A stretch of DNA of 64,000 bases from Crocinitomicaceae bacterium. Lineage in GTDB: Bacteria > Bacteroidota > Bacteroidia > Flavobacteriales_D > Crocinitomicaceae. Below the pieces are notes generated by a model. The model ran no database searches. It was not told the origin of the DNA and saw only the letters and a list, made by a program, of their open reading frames with translations. Each line of letters opens with the position of its first letter. The stretch's first letter is position 1. This document shows, piece after piece, positions 1 through 8,242 of the stretch. The stretch is from assembly GCA_014762645.1 (NCBI GenBank), contig JABURP010000116.1, positions 40,530 to 104,529 of the forward strand, given 5' to 3'. A program made the position numbers and the translations under genes.

Positions 1-983
1 TTCCTTTTCACCAATACGGTGACCGTGTTCTCAATCCGTTTCAGGAGCATTTGATACAGGGATCAACAATTGGAAATTCTTCCTCACAGTTTCACTTCAC
101 GATTAACAAGCAGTTTGAAGATGAAATTAAGGCTAGTTTGCGGCAAGTTGAGCAGGATTACGGAGTAACTTATAATTTCTCTTTTTCTGAGCAGGACCCG
201 GACACTCATTCAATTGCATTTACTCCAGATTTGGAACCCGCAGCTAATGGTTCAGGAAAGATAATAACCCGACCTGCTGGTCATGGTGCCTTGATCAAAA
301 ACCTGAACAAAATTATTGCTGATCTTGTCTTTATCCGCAACATAGACAATATGCAGCATCAGGAAAAGGCCACAGCATCAAATCAAACCCGGCAACAGCT
401 GGCAGGCGCATTATTACGATTTCAGGATGATATTCGGGAAATCCTGGAAAAAGTGACTAACAATGAAAATTTCAGTGAAGATGTTCGTTCCTTCAATGAA
501 ACGTATGATATGCGCATTCCGGATGATCTCTTTGGAGATAGAGAATTCGTGCTGAATTACTTTAACCGGCCACTTCGCGTCTGCGGAATGGTTAAAAACG
601 AAGGCGCACCGGGTGGAGGTCCGTTTTGGGTGAAAAATAATGGCTATTTGACACGCCAGATAATTGAAAAATCACAGATTGATGATCATCCTGAGCAAAT
701 AAAACTGATGGAGACGGCGACACACTTTAACCCGGTTGAATTGGTTTGTTCCGTTAGAGATTATACTGGAAATAAATTTGATTTAAGCCAGTTTGTGGAT
801 GAACATCAGTATTTCATAGTGCATAAAACGCAGGAAGGCAAATCAATTCAGTACATTGAACAGCCCGGACTTTGGAATGGCGCCATGGCTCATTGGTTAA
901 CTTTATTCTATGAAATTGACAGTGCGTGTTTCAGTCCTGTAAAAACGGTGATGGATTTGTTAAAACCAGCACACCAAGGCTAA
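1..983 (+). CDS. DUF4301 family protein (5'-truncated by window edge)
   Basis: The reading frame is open from the first bases of the window, so the start lies upstream; a TTG at 51 is only an internal codon. The visible part matches the C-terminal two thirds of DUF4301 proteins of Bacteroidota as I recall them: an HQYGD...EEH-like segment at the edge, then RPAGHGALIKNLN, FIRNIDNM, RVCGMVKNEGAPGGGPFWVK, THFNPVELVC and PGLWNGAMAHW. The glycine-rich blocks resemble nucleotide-sugar pyrophosphorylase-like folds, but no reaction is established for the family and I assign none. The gene ends tail to tail with the feo operon, and its stop overlaps the last bases of the Cys-rich peptide gene by 4 nt. 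Confidence 0.85.
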   Translation, partial: PFHQYGDRVLNPFQEHLIQGSTIGNSSSQFHFTINKQFEDEIKASLRQVEQDYGVTYNFSFSEQDPDTHSIAFTPDLEPAANGSGKIITRPAGHGALIKNLNKIIADLVFIRNIDNMQHQEKATASNQTRQQLAGALLRFQDDIREILEKVTNNENFSEDVRSFNETYDMRIPDDLFGDREFVLNYFNRPLRVCGMVKNEGAPGGGPFWVKNNGYLTRQIIEKSQIDDHPEQIKLMETATHFNPVELVCSVRDYTGNKFDLSQFVDEHQYFIVHKTQEGKSIQYIEQPGLWNGAMAHWLTLFYEIDSACFSPVKTVMDLLKPAHQG

Positions 984-1105
984 CAATCACATTTATCGCA
1001 ACCTGATCCTTTTGATTTTTTCACTTTTGACCGGTAAAAACGGAACACCAGATAGACAATAGCTAACCCAAAAAGACTATATACTATGATCTGTTGTGTA
1101 TCCAT
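980..1105 (-). CDS. 41-aa FeoB-associated Cys-rich membrane peptide
   Basis: A short ORF that starts (ATG, 1105-1103) directly after the feoB stop codon with no spacer. The 41-residue product has one hydrophobic segment (about residues 6-22, IIVYSLFGLAIVYLVF), a basic stretch (RSKVKKSKG) and a C-terminal end GCDKCDC with three cysteines. This is the layout of the FeoB-associated Cys-rich membrane proteins known beside feoB in Bacteroidota. A role in ferrous-iron uptake, perhaps iron binding at the inner face of the membrane, is inferred from position and from the cysteines. It is the last gene of the feoA-feoB operon and overlaps the convergent DUF4301 gene by 4 nt. Confidence 0.8.
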   Translation of the reverse strand: MDTQQIIVYSLFGLAIVYLVFRFYRSKVKKSKGSGCDKCDC

Positions 1106-3175
1106 TTATTTTAAAAGTTGGAACGCAATGAATGCAGCAAAATAGGCCAAAAGTGTCATGTACAGGAACTGTAAACCTGTCCATTTTATTGATTTGGTTT
1201 CTTTATATGTGACGGCTACTGTGCTCAAACATTGCAAGGCAAATGCATAAAACAACAGCAACGAAACACTCGTAGCGAACCCAAAAGCCAGAGAACCATT
1301 GGCAGATCTTTCTTTTTTAAGTTTATCCCTGATGGTCAGTTCTTCATCTGAATTAATGGAATATATGGTTGACATGGTGCTCACAAATACTTCACGTGCT
1401 GCCAAGGAAGAAATAAGTGCGATTCCAATTTTCCAGTCGTACCCCAAAGGTTCAATGGCTGGTTCAATGCTTCGTCCCATAATTCCCAGGTAAGAATTTT
1501 CCAGTTTAAAGGCATCAATTTTTTCCTGTGGTACATTTTCCTGCTGAGTGGTTTTGGACAAAACTGTTTCTGCATTTTTGAATTTTTCTCCACCGTTAGT
1601 AGCCAGAACAAACAAAATAATTGAAGTGGCCAGAATTATCCTTCCAGCATCCCAAACAAATGAGCGGACATTGTTCCACACAGAAATCAATACGGATTTA
1701 ATCTCCGGGACCAGATATTCAGGCATATCAATGAGGAGATAACTTTTAAATTTTGTTTTGATGATTGCTTTTAAGACCAGTGCAACAATCAGTGACATTA
1801 CAATTCCGAGCAGGTACATCCCCATAAGCATCAGCCCCTGTACCTGAAATATTCCTACAAACTTGTCATCCGGAATTATCAGTCCAATAATTACAATATA
1901 TACCGGAATTCGGGCCGAGCAAGTCATAAGAGGAGTAATCAGAATGGTAATCATCCGCTCTTTGGTGTTCTCAATGGTGCGTGCAGACATTATTGCCGGT
2001 ACAGCACAGGCCATACCAGATATCATTGGAACAACACTCTTCCCGCTCATACCAAAACGTTGCATGAACTTATCCATCAAGAAAACGATTCGTTGCATGT
2101 AGCCCGATTCCTCCAGTAATGCAAACAGAAAAAACAGAATGGCGATTTGCGGCACAAAAATGAGGACACCTCCGATACCCGGAATAAGACCTTGTGATAA
2201 CAAGTCTGAAAAATACCCTTCCGGCAATGTGTCACTGGTCCAGGAAGATAAAGACGCAATGCCCGAATCAATCCAATCCATTGGATATGCAGCTAAGAGG
2301 AATATGGCCTGGAAGATGCCGAATAAAATTGCCAGGAAAATGACATATCCCCAAACATTGTGGGTCAATACGCGGTCAAGTTGAGTTGTAAAATCAATAG
2401 CTTTGGACTTATCGATCTCAACAGACTGTTCCACCAGTTTTCCAAGGAATTTGTACCTCAGAATAGACTCGTTGGTTTTCCATTCCTTGATATTTACGCC
2501 GTGATGTTCTGCAAATTTGGAATAGTCTCCTCCCCCATTGGCTAACTGTAAAAAAGCCGTATACGGATGTTCCGAGTTCGTAATTTTCTTAAAAGAGAGA
2601 AGCGTATCCAGATCACTTTCCCGTACAAAATGAATATCGCGTTCAACAATATCAGTTTTCTCCAACAAGGCATCTTTTAACTCGTCCAAACCCGTTTTGT
2701 GTTTGGCATCTACCAAAATAACCGGGACACCCAATTGCGCCGAAAGTTTATCTACATCAATAAAAATTCCCCTCTTTTTTGCCAGTTCGGAGAAATTAAT
2801 TGCCAGTACCATGGGTTTATTGAGGTCCCTAACCTGATCAAACAGGTAGAGACTACGCTTCATGTTGAGTGCATTGGCCAGTACGATTAGTTTATCCGGA
2901 AACTCATTTTCAGGAGTTTCCATCAGGTATTGTACCACCAACTCTTCATCTGAAGACTTTGGAAAGAGGCTACTTATTCCCGGGAGGTCAATGAGCTCTA
3001 TTTTCTGATCCTGGTGTTCAAAAAAGCCCTTGTTTTTGTCTACCGTAACGCCCGGATAATTACCCGTTTTTTGTTTTAAGCCGCAAAGTTTATTGAAAAG
3101 TGTGGTTTTCCCCAAATTGGCGTTTCCGATCAACGCCACGCGTAAATTGCTTTTTATGGAAGGATCTTCTTTCAA
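1106..3175 (-). CDS. feoB: Ferrous iron transport protein B
   Basis: Inner-membrane GTP-gated Fe(II) transporter, 689 aa. The N-terminal G domain shows G1 GNANLGKTT (residues 17-25), the GNYPGVTVD switch segment and G3 DLPG. The membrane part carries both gate motifs of the family (GMACAVPAIMSAR and PLMTCSARIPVY) with several hydrophobic segments. Odd point: the G4 guanine-specificity motif, normally N-x-x-D, reads NFSE (residues 127-130). The protein is shorter than E. coli FeoB (about 770 aa). The start is TTG, abutting the feoA stop codon with no spacer, and no in-frame ATG lies before the G1 motif, so TTG is the best start. Translational coupling to feoA is likely. Confidence 0.95.
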   Translation of the reverse strand: MKEDPSIKSNLRVALIGNANLGKTTLFNKLCGLKQKTGNYPGVTVDKNKGFFEHQDQKIELIDLPGISSLFPKSSDEELVVQYLMETPENEFPDKLIVLANALNMKRSLYLFDQVRDLNKPMVLAINFSELAKKRGIFIDVDKLSAQLGVPVILVDAKHKTGLDELKDALLEKTDIVERDIHFVRESDLDTLLSFKKITNSEHPYTAFLQLANGGGDYSKFAEHHGVNIKEWKTNESILRYKFLGKLVEQSVEIDKSKAIDFTTQLDRVLTHNVWGYVIFLAILFGIFQAIFLLAAYPMDWIDSGIASLSSWTSDTLPEGYFSDLLSQGLIPGIGGVLIFVPQIAILFFLFALLEESGYMQRIVFLMDKFMQRFGMSGKSVVPMISGMACAVPAIMSARTIENTKERMITILITPLMTCSARIPVYIVIIGLIIPDDKFVGIFQVQGLMLMGMYLLGIVMSLIVALVLKAIIKTKFKSYLLIDMPEYLVPEIKSVLISVWNNVRSFVWDAGRIILATSIILFVLATNGGEKFKNAETVLSKTTQQENVPQEKIDAFKLENSYLGIMGRSIEPAIEPLGYDWKIGIALISSLAAREVFVSTMSTIYSINSDEELTIRDKLKKERSANGSLAFGFATSVSLLLFYAFALQCLSTVAVTYKETKSIKWTGLQFLYMTLLAYFAAFIAFQLLK

Positions 3176-3391
3176 TTATTTGACAAGAATGCAATCAGCT
3201 TCAGATTTGCGCAGAGCGATCAAACTATCATCTACTTTTATATACACCGGACCGTTAAATGGCGCTTTACCAATCAGAGTAAACGAAGCGCCCGGCAGGA
3301 TACCAAACTCAAACAATTTAGCTGAAAACGAGCCTTCCAGGATTTCAATGATCGTCCCCGTAAAATATTTTTCAAGTGTTGATAGTTTCAT
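3176..3391 (-). CDS. feoA: Ferrous iron transport protein A
   Basis: 71-aa cytosolic SH3-like FeoA domain protein, thought to bind and support FeoB. The family pattern is visible as LPGASFTLIGKAPFNGPVYIKVDDSLIALRKSEAD. It is the first gene of the feoA-feoB-Cys-rich peptide operon; its stop touches the feoB TTG start. A TATATTTG element lies only about 8 nt upstream of the ATG, so the leader would be very short. Confidence 0.92.
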   Translation of the reverse strand: MKLSTLEKYFTGTIIEILEGSFSAKLFEFGILPGASFTLIGKAPFNGPVYIKVDDSLIALRKSEADCILVK

Positions 3392-3398
3392 TACACTA

Positions 3399-3432
3399 CA
3401 AATATAGTGAACTGCATCCTATTTAGATTCAA
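3399..3432 (-). promoter_or_regulatory. Predicted feo operon promoter
   Basis: On the minus strand TATATTTG (3406-3399) fits the Bacteroidota -7 consensus TAnnTTTG, and a TTG (3432-3430) lies 23 bp upstream as a possible -33 element, slightly wider than usual. The expected transcription start falls 2-4 nt before the feoA ATG, so the mRNA would be nearly leaderless. Confidence 0.45.
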
Positions 3433-3442
3433 TCCAGATAAG

Positions 3443-3462
3443 AATACCACAAAAGTGGTATT
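3443..3462. repeat. Perfect inverted repeat upstream of feoA
   Basis: AATACCAC-AAAA-GTGGTATT, an 8-bp perfect inverted repeat with a 4-nt spacer, lies about 10 bp upstream of the predicted -33 element. It could be an operator for a dimeric, possibly metal-sensing, regulator. On the plus strand it is followed by GGGTTTTT, so a weak terminator-like hairpin is the alternative. No regulator family is identified. Confidence 0.5.
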
Positions 3463-3586
3463 GGGTTTTTAGGCGTGAAAACAAGAGATTTTCGTTGCGG
3501 GAATTACCGTAATTTCATTATCAGGGAGTTAAAACGGTTTTTTTAAGTTTTGAATACAGACATTACGCTCCGAAGTCACTTCAGAA

Positions 3587-4024
3587 TCAAACCCTCTGAT
3601 CCAGTAAATACTCCAGCATTCTCCCACGAATTTCAGAAACATACAAAGCAATATACAAGTACTGTGAGTATTCTGAACGCATTAAGCTGGAGAAATCTTC
3701 AACGGAAATTGTTCTGTACTCAATTTCTTTCACATTATTCAGTACAAACTCATACGCATCCAACTTTACAGTCAAGCATTTAGCTGCAAGCGCTTTTCTA
3801 TCTTTAATTGGCGGTCTGCGTGTTGGATTTCTCAGATTCATGTGCACATATTCGTCCAATATTCCCCTTGTCGCTTTCAATATATATAGTTCAATGGAGG
3901 GGCGGGAATGATTAGCCAATAAGGTATTTACAATGTTATCAATACATTCTAACCGTTCGTCCTTTTCAAGGAGAAAGAAATCACTGTTTGCCTGGCTGAG
4001 TAACCTGTAAAAGATTTCCGTCAC
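3587..4024 (-). CDS. Hypothetical helical protein, 145 aa
   Basis: I do not recognise this family. The product is soluble and probably mostly helical, rich in Leu, Arg and Glu, with no signal peptide or membrane segment. The start is GTG (4024-4022); an in-frame TAA lies nine bases upstream and no earlier ATG exists, so GTG is the only reasonable start for the full ORF. It lies alone between the divergent-reading feo promoter region and eno, on the same strand as both. Confidence 0.5.
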   Translation of the reverse strand: MTEIFYRLLSQANSDFFLLEKDERLECIDNIVNTLLANHSRPSIELYILKATRGILDEYVHMNLRNPTRRPPIKDRKALAAKCLTVKLDAYEFVLNNVKEIEYRTISVEDFSSLMRSEYSQYLYIALYVSEIRGRMLEYLLDQRV

Positions 4025-4137
4025 AAAGGGAAGTTACTATATTTTGAAGAGAAAGAGCTAGCGTTTATTGGTGTTCTTTCAGGTAAAATTGTTTGTGTGG
4101 AATTACGACAAATTGCGTGCTACGAAATTATACCTGT

Positions 4138-5424
<1,287 letters not shown>

Positions 5425-5430
5425 TTATTT

Positions 5431-5463
5431 AGATTAAAGATATAAGATGTAAGATTAAAGATT
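5431..5463. repeat. Purine-rich low-complexity repeat, left flank of four-helix-bundle gene
   Basis: On the plus strand this reads as reiterated AGATTAAAGATATAAGATG-type units (AAGAT spaced by a few A/T). A related tract in the opposite orientation lies on the other side of the gene at 5471-5815, so the pair forms an imperfect inverted repeat around it. Confidence 0.5.
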
Positions 5464-5470
5464 CAATGCA

Positions 5471-5815
5471 TCACTTCTTAATTGATTTTTGAAACCCTCT
5501 TATCATCTTTTAAAATTCATTTATTATACTATCACGGTTACTTTGTGTCAAGATATTAATCTCCCAACTTAGTATCCGCTGTGTCTTTAGTTCGTATGCC
5601 GACCCCATGGCTATAACCAGAAACCCCGAAAAATCTCTATTGGTTGTCCTGGCGGATCCTTCTGCAATGTTGGAAGGAATCGATATTGCGCATCTATTGA
5701 TTTGAGCGGTAATACCATATTTCATTTCTTCAGGGAAAGATGTTGTCAGACTCAACACTTTTTTAGCTAGATCCATTCCTTTTTTCCAAATATTTAGCTC
5801 TCTAAAATTGTGCAT
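5471..5815 (-). pseudogene. Four-helix-bundle (23S rRNA IVP-type) protein, nonsense-truncated
   Basis: The open part (5510-5815, 101 codons) has the family hallmarks: NFRELNIWKKGMDLAKKV, the CAISIPSNIAEGSAR core and GSAYELKTQ. Family members usually run about 115-120 residues and end with a helix like QKMIxGFQKSL. Here the frame stops at TAA (5512-5510) after NEF, yet continues in frame with KMIRGFQKSIKK to a TGA at 5473-5471. That is just the expected C-terminus, so TAA looks like a point mutation of a sense codon such as CAA. The 101-aa product may still fold partly. Members of this family occur inside 23S rRNA intervening sequences or as free genes; the function is unknown. Flanked by inverted purine-rich repeats. 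Confidence 0.75.
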
Positions 5816-5823
5816 TTCATTCG

Positions 5824-5864
5824 AGTCTTCTGTCTTTTAACTTTTATCTTTTGTCTTGCATCTA
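5824..5864. repeat. Pyrimidine-rich repeat, right flank of four-helix-bundle gene
   Basis: The plus strand has reiterated CTTTTATCTTTTGTCTTGCATC-like units; the reverse complement (AGATGCAAGACAAAAGATAA...) resembles the left-flank repeat at 5431-5463. It fills most of the gap between carA and the four-helix-bundle gene. Confidence 0.45.
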
Positions 5865-5876
5865 GTAACTTTCCCG

Positions 5877-6992
5877 CTAGACAACTTTCTTCTCGACTTT
5901 AACGCCAGCCATATTTTCAATAAACTGATCAAACAAATATCTTGAATCATGCGGTCCGGCTGAAGCTTCGGGGTGATATTGAACAGAAAATACTTTTTTG
6001 TCTTTCAAACGAATTCCTGCCACGGTGTTGTCATTAAGGTGAATGTGGGTTAATTCAACATTGCTGTTGTCTTCTACCGAATCATGGCTCACTACAAATC
6101 CGTGATTTTGTGAAGTAATCTCCCCTTTTCCTGTAATTAGGTTTTTAATAGGATGATTAATTCCCCGGTGTCCGTTATGCATTTTTTCGGTAGATAATCC
6201 TTGACTTAGTGCTAAAACCTGATGTCCCAAACAAATTCCGAAAACCGGAATGTTGCTGTTGACAATACCCTTTACCAACTCCACGGTATCTTTCATTGCT
6301 GCCGGGTCTCCGGGTCCGTTTGAAAGCATAAACCCGTTTGGTTCAAAGGCCATCATTTCATCCAGTGAAGCAGACATTGGAAATACTTTCACGTAACACC
6401 CTCTGTCCACAAGACATCTTACAATGTTCTTTTTAACGCCAAGATCTAACAAAGACACTCGAAGGCTGGCATTTTCATCTCCCATTGTATATGCTTCTTT
6501 GGTAGAAACTTCAGAAGATAACTCAAGGCCTTCCATAGAAGGTACCTTTGCCAACTCAGCTTTTAAGCTATCCACGTCCAAATTTTCAGACGAAATAATA
6601 GCATTCATAGCTCCGGCATTGCGAATATGTCTTACCAGTGCGCGTGTATCGATATCTGAAATACCAACTACGCCATCATTCTCCATAAAATTCTGCAAAG
6701 AGTCATTGGCAGATGGACGAGAAAACATGTGTGAAAATTTCTTAGTAACCAGTCCTGCTATTTTCATACTATCCGACTCAATCTCCTCCGGATGAACGCC
6801 ATAATTCCCAATATGAGAAGTGGTCATTACTAAAATTTGTCGGTGATAAGAAGGATCTGTAAATACTTCCTGGTAACCAGTCATGCCTGTATTAAAGGCT
6901 ATTTCACCGGTTGTAGTACCCATCTTTCCAATTGCATTTCCTTTGAAAACTGTGCCGTCGGCTAAGACTAAAACTGCTGGATTTTTCTCCAT
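5877..6992 (-). CDS. carA: Carbamoyl-phosphate synthase small subunit
   Basis: Glutamine amidotransferase subunit that passes ammonia to CarB for carbamoyl phosphate used in pyrimidine and arginine synthesis; 371 aa. The N-terminal CPSase small-chain domain has GEIAFNTGMTGYQEVFTDPSY. The class I glutaminase domain shows the nucleophile-elbow segment FGICLGHQ and the His/Glu segment QYHPEASAGPHDS. I take ATG at 6992 (MEKNPAVLVL) rather than the in-frame TTG at 7025, because a TAATTTTG -7 element covers 7030-7023 and fits a start of transcription between the two. carB is not in the window. Upstream neighbour of eno on the same strand. Confidence 0.95.
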   Translation of the reverse strand: MEKNPAVLVLADGTVFKGNAIGKMGTTTGEIAFNTGMTGYQEVFTDPSYHRQILVMTTSHIGNYGVHPEEIESDSMKIAGLVTKKFSHMFSRPSANDSLQNFMENDGVVGISDIDTRALVRHIRNAGAMNAIISSENLDVDSLKAELAKVPSMEGLELSSEVSTKEAYTMGDENASLRVSLLDLGVKKNIVRCLVDRGCYVKVFPMSASLDEMMAFEPNGFMLSNGPGDPAAMKDTVELVKGIVNSNIPVFGICLGHQVLALSQGLSTEKMHNGHRGINHPIKNLITGKGEITSQNHGFVVSHDSVEDNSNVELTHIHLNDNTVAGIRLKDKKVFSVQYHPEASAGPHDSRYLFDQFIENMAGVKVEKKVV

Positions 6993-7022
6993 GTGATATA
7001 TTCCGATTTGGTGATCGGACAA

Positions 7023-7030
7023 CAAAATTA
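7023..7030 (-). promoter_or_regulatory. Predicted carA -7 promoter element
   Basis: TAATTTTG on the minus strand matches TAnnTTTG. No clear TTG is found at the usual -33 spacing, so only the -7 part is supported. The implied leader before ATG 6992 is about 25 nt. Confidence 0.4.
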
Positions 7031-7112
7031 CAGTTAAACACTTAAACGATCACTATAATGTTGAAAAAGGTCGCGTTTTTTTGAAAAAATTAAGTTAAAA
7101 CCTGATTTTTTT

Positions 7113-7958
7113 TCAAATTGACTCCTCATCTTCAAACTCTAAACCGTCTAAAACATCCTCTGAACCTCTCTCCCGTGTTGGAAAAAGTGCATACATCAGA
7201 ATAGAAAAACCATATCCAGCCATTCCCAATAGTAACATTTCATACTCTCTGCCACGACTCATTTCCATGATAAATAATGTACCACCGATTCCCATTAACG
7301 AAATACCATAAAAAAACCGGGATACTTTTCGTGTCACCAACACATCTTTTAGCTTAAAGGCTTGTTCCACACCCATTTTAACGACAACCCAAAAGAGAAA
7401 AATCCAGGAGATGTTCCTTACAAGAAATGAGCGTTGCGGAGATAACACATTATACCAGGATCTAAACTCTTCTGAAGCGTAAAAATATTTATACACATAA
7501 ATAGCAAATGTCAACCCCAGGATAGCGTGTATGATTAAACTGAATTTTTTATCATTTGCACCGATTTCTTCATCTGGCTCTTTCGCATCATATACTCGTC
7601 TCTTTTCCGAGTATAAAAACGAGATTAAAATCGTCAGGATAAAACTGAATACCGGAATTAGAAAATGCCAATCTTCGGGCCTTCCCCCGGTATGCGTTCG
7701 AATGGCAATTAGCACCAGTGAACCCATTGCGATAAAACTAAAAACTCTAGCGCCTAACACCGCAAAATATGGATTCTGCATCCCTCTAAATACAATTATC
7801 CCCCAACGAACTACTGCAAGTAAAGGAATCAGAAGAAGTATGAAAGGCATAACTTCTATAAGCACTCGAACATTAAACACAATTATTCGAAATCCTAACA
7901 GTGTAAAAAATCCGATCAGAACGAGCAAAGCGAGGTCCAATATTCTTATGGGTAGCAT
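7113..7958 (-). CDS. Hypothetical polytopic membrane protein, 281 aa
   Basis: Family not recognised. About seven to eight hydrophobic segments alternate with short loops (for example LALLVLIGFFTLLGF, VMPFILLLIPLLAVV, FLIPVFSFILTILISFL, ISWIFLFWVVVKMGV, FFYGISLMGIGGTLFIM), followed by an acidic tail ending SEDVLDGLEFEDEESI. Its last ~100 residues resemble the 98-aa protein at 21949-22245: RNISWIFLFW against RYFSLIMLIW, VSRFFYGIS against ASRFFWGVC, and EDVLDGL against QDVLDDI. Single gene upstream of carA on the same strand. Confidence 0.75.
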   Translation of the reverse strand: MLPIRILDLALLVLIGFFTLLGFRIIVFNVRVLIEVMPFILLLIPLLAVVRWGIIVFRGMQNPYFAVLGARVFSFIAMGSLVLIAIRTHTGGRPEDWHFLIPVFSFILTILISFLYSEKRRVYDAKEPDEEIGANDKKFSLIIHAILGLTFAIYVYKYFYASEEFRSWYNVLSPQRSFLVRNISWIFLFWVVVKMGVEQAFKLKDVLVTRKVSRFFYGISLMGIGGTLFIMEMSRGREYEMLLLGMAGYGFSILMYALFPTRERGSEDVLDGLEFEDEESI

Positions 7959-8242
7959 ATTTTGTTAAAGATGAATAAAAATCATTTCCAAACTGTCAGA
8001 TTTCTCTCAAATTTCAGAGCAATTATCGACGAATAAGGCTTTTTTGTAGACTAATTTTTAACAACTAAATCGTTTAAATGTCTTGTAGAACATAAAAAAT
8101 TAAAAAGATCCACGAAATAATTCGTTGAAAATCAAACCTCACAGTACCTTTTAACACAATGTTAAAATTTGCACTTCGAATAATTTCTCTAAAGACGAAT
8201 TTTGGCGTATTTTTACGTATTACACATAGCACAAACGAAATC

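Noticed and set aside
6993..7025. TTG start of carA at 7025
   Set aside because: A -7 promoter element covers 7023-7030, and CarA proteins begin near the MEKNPAVLVL position.
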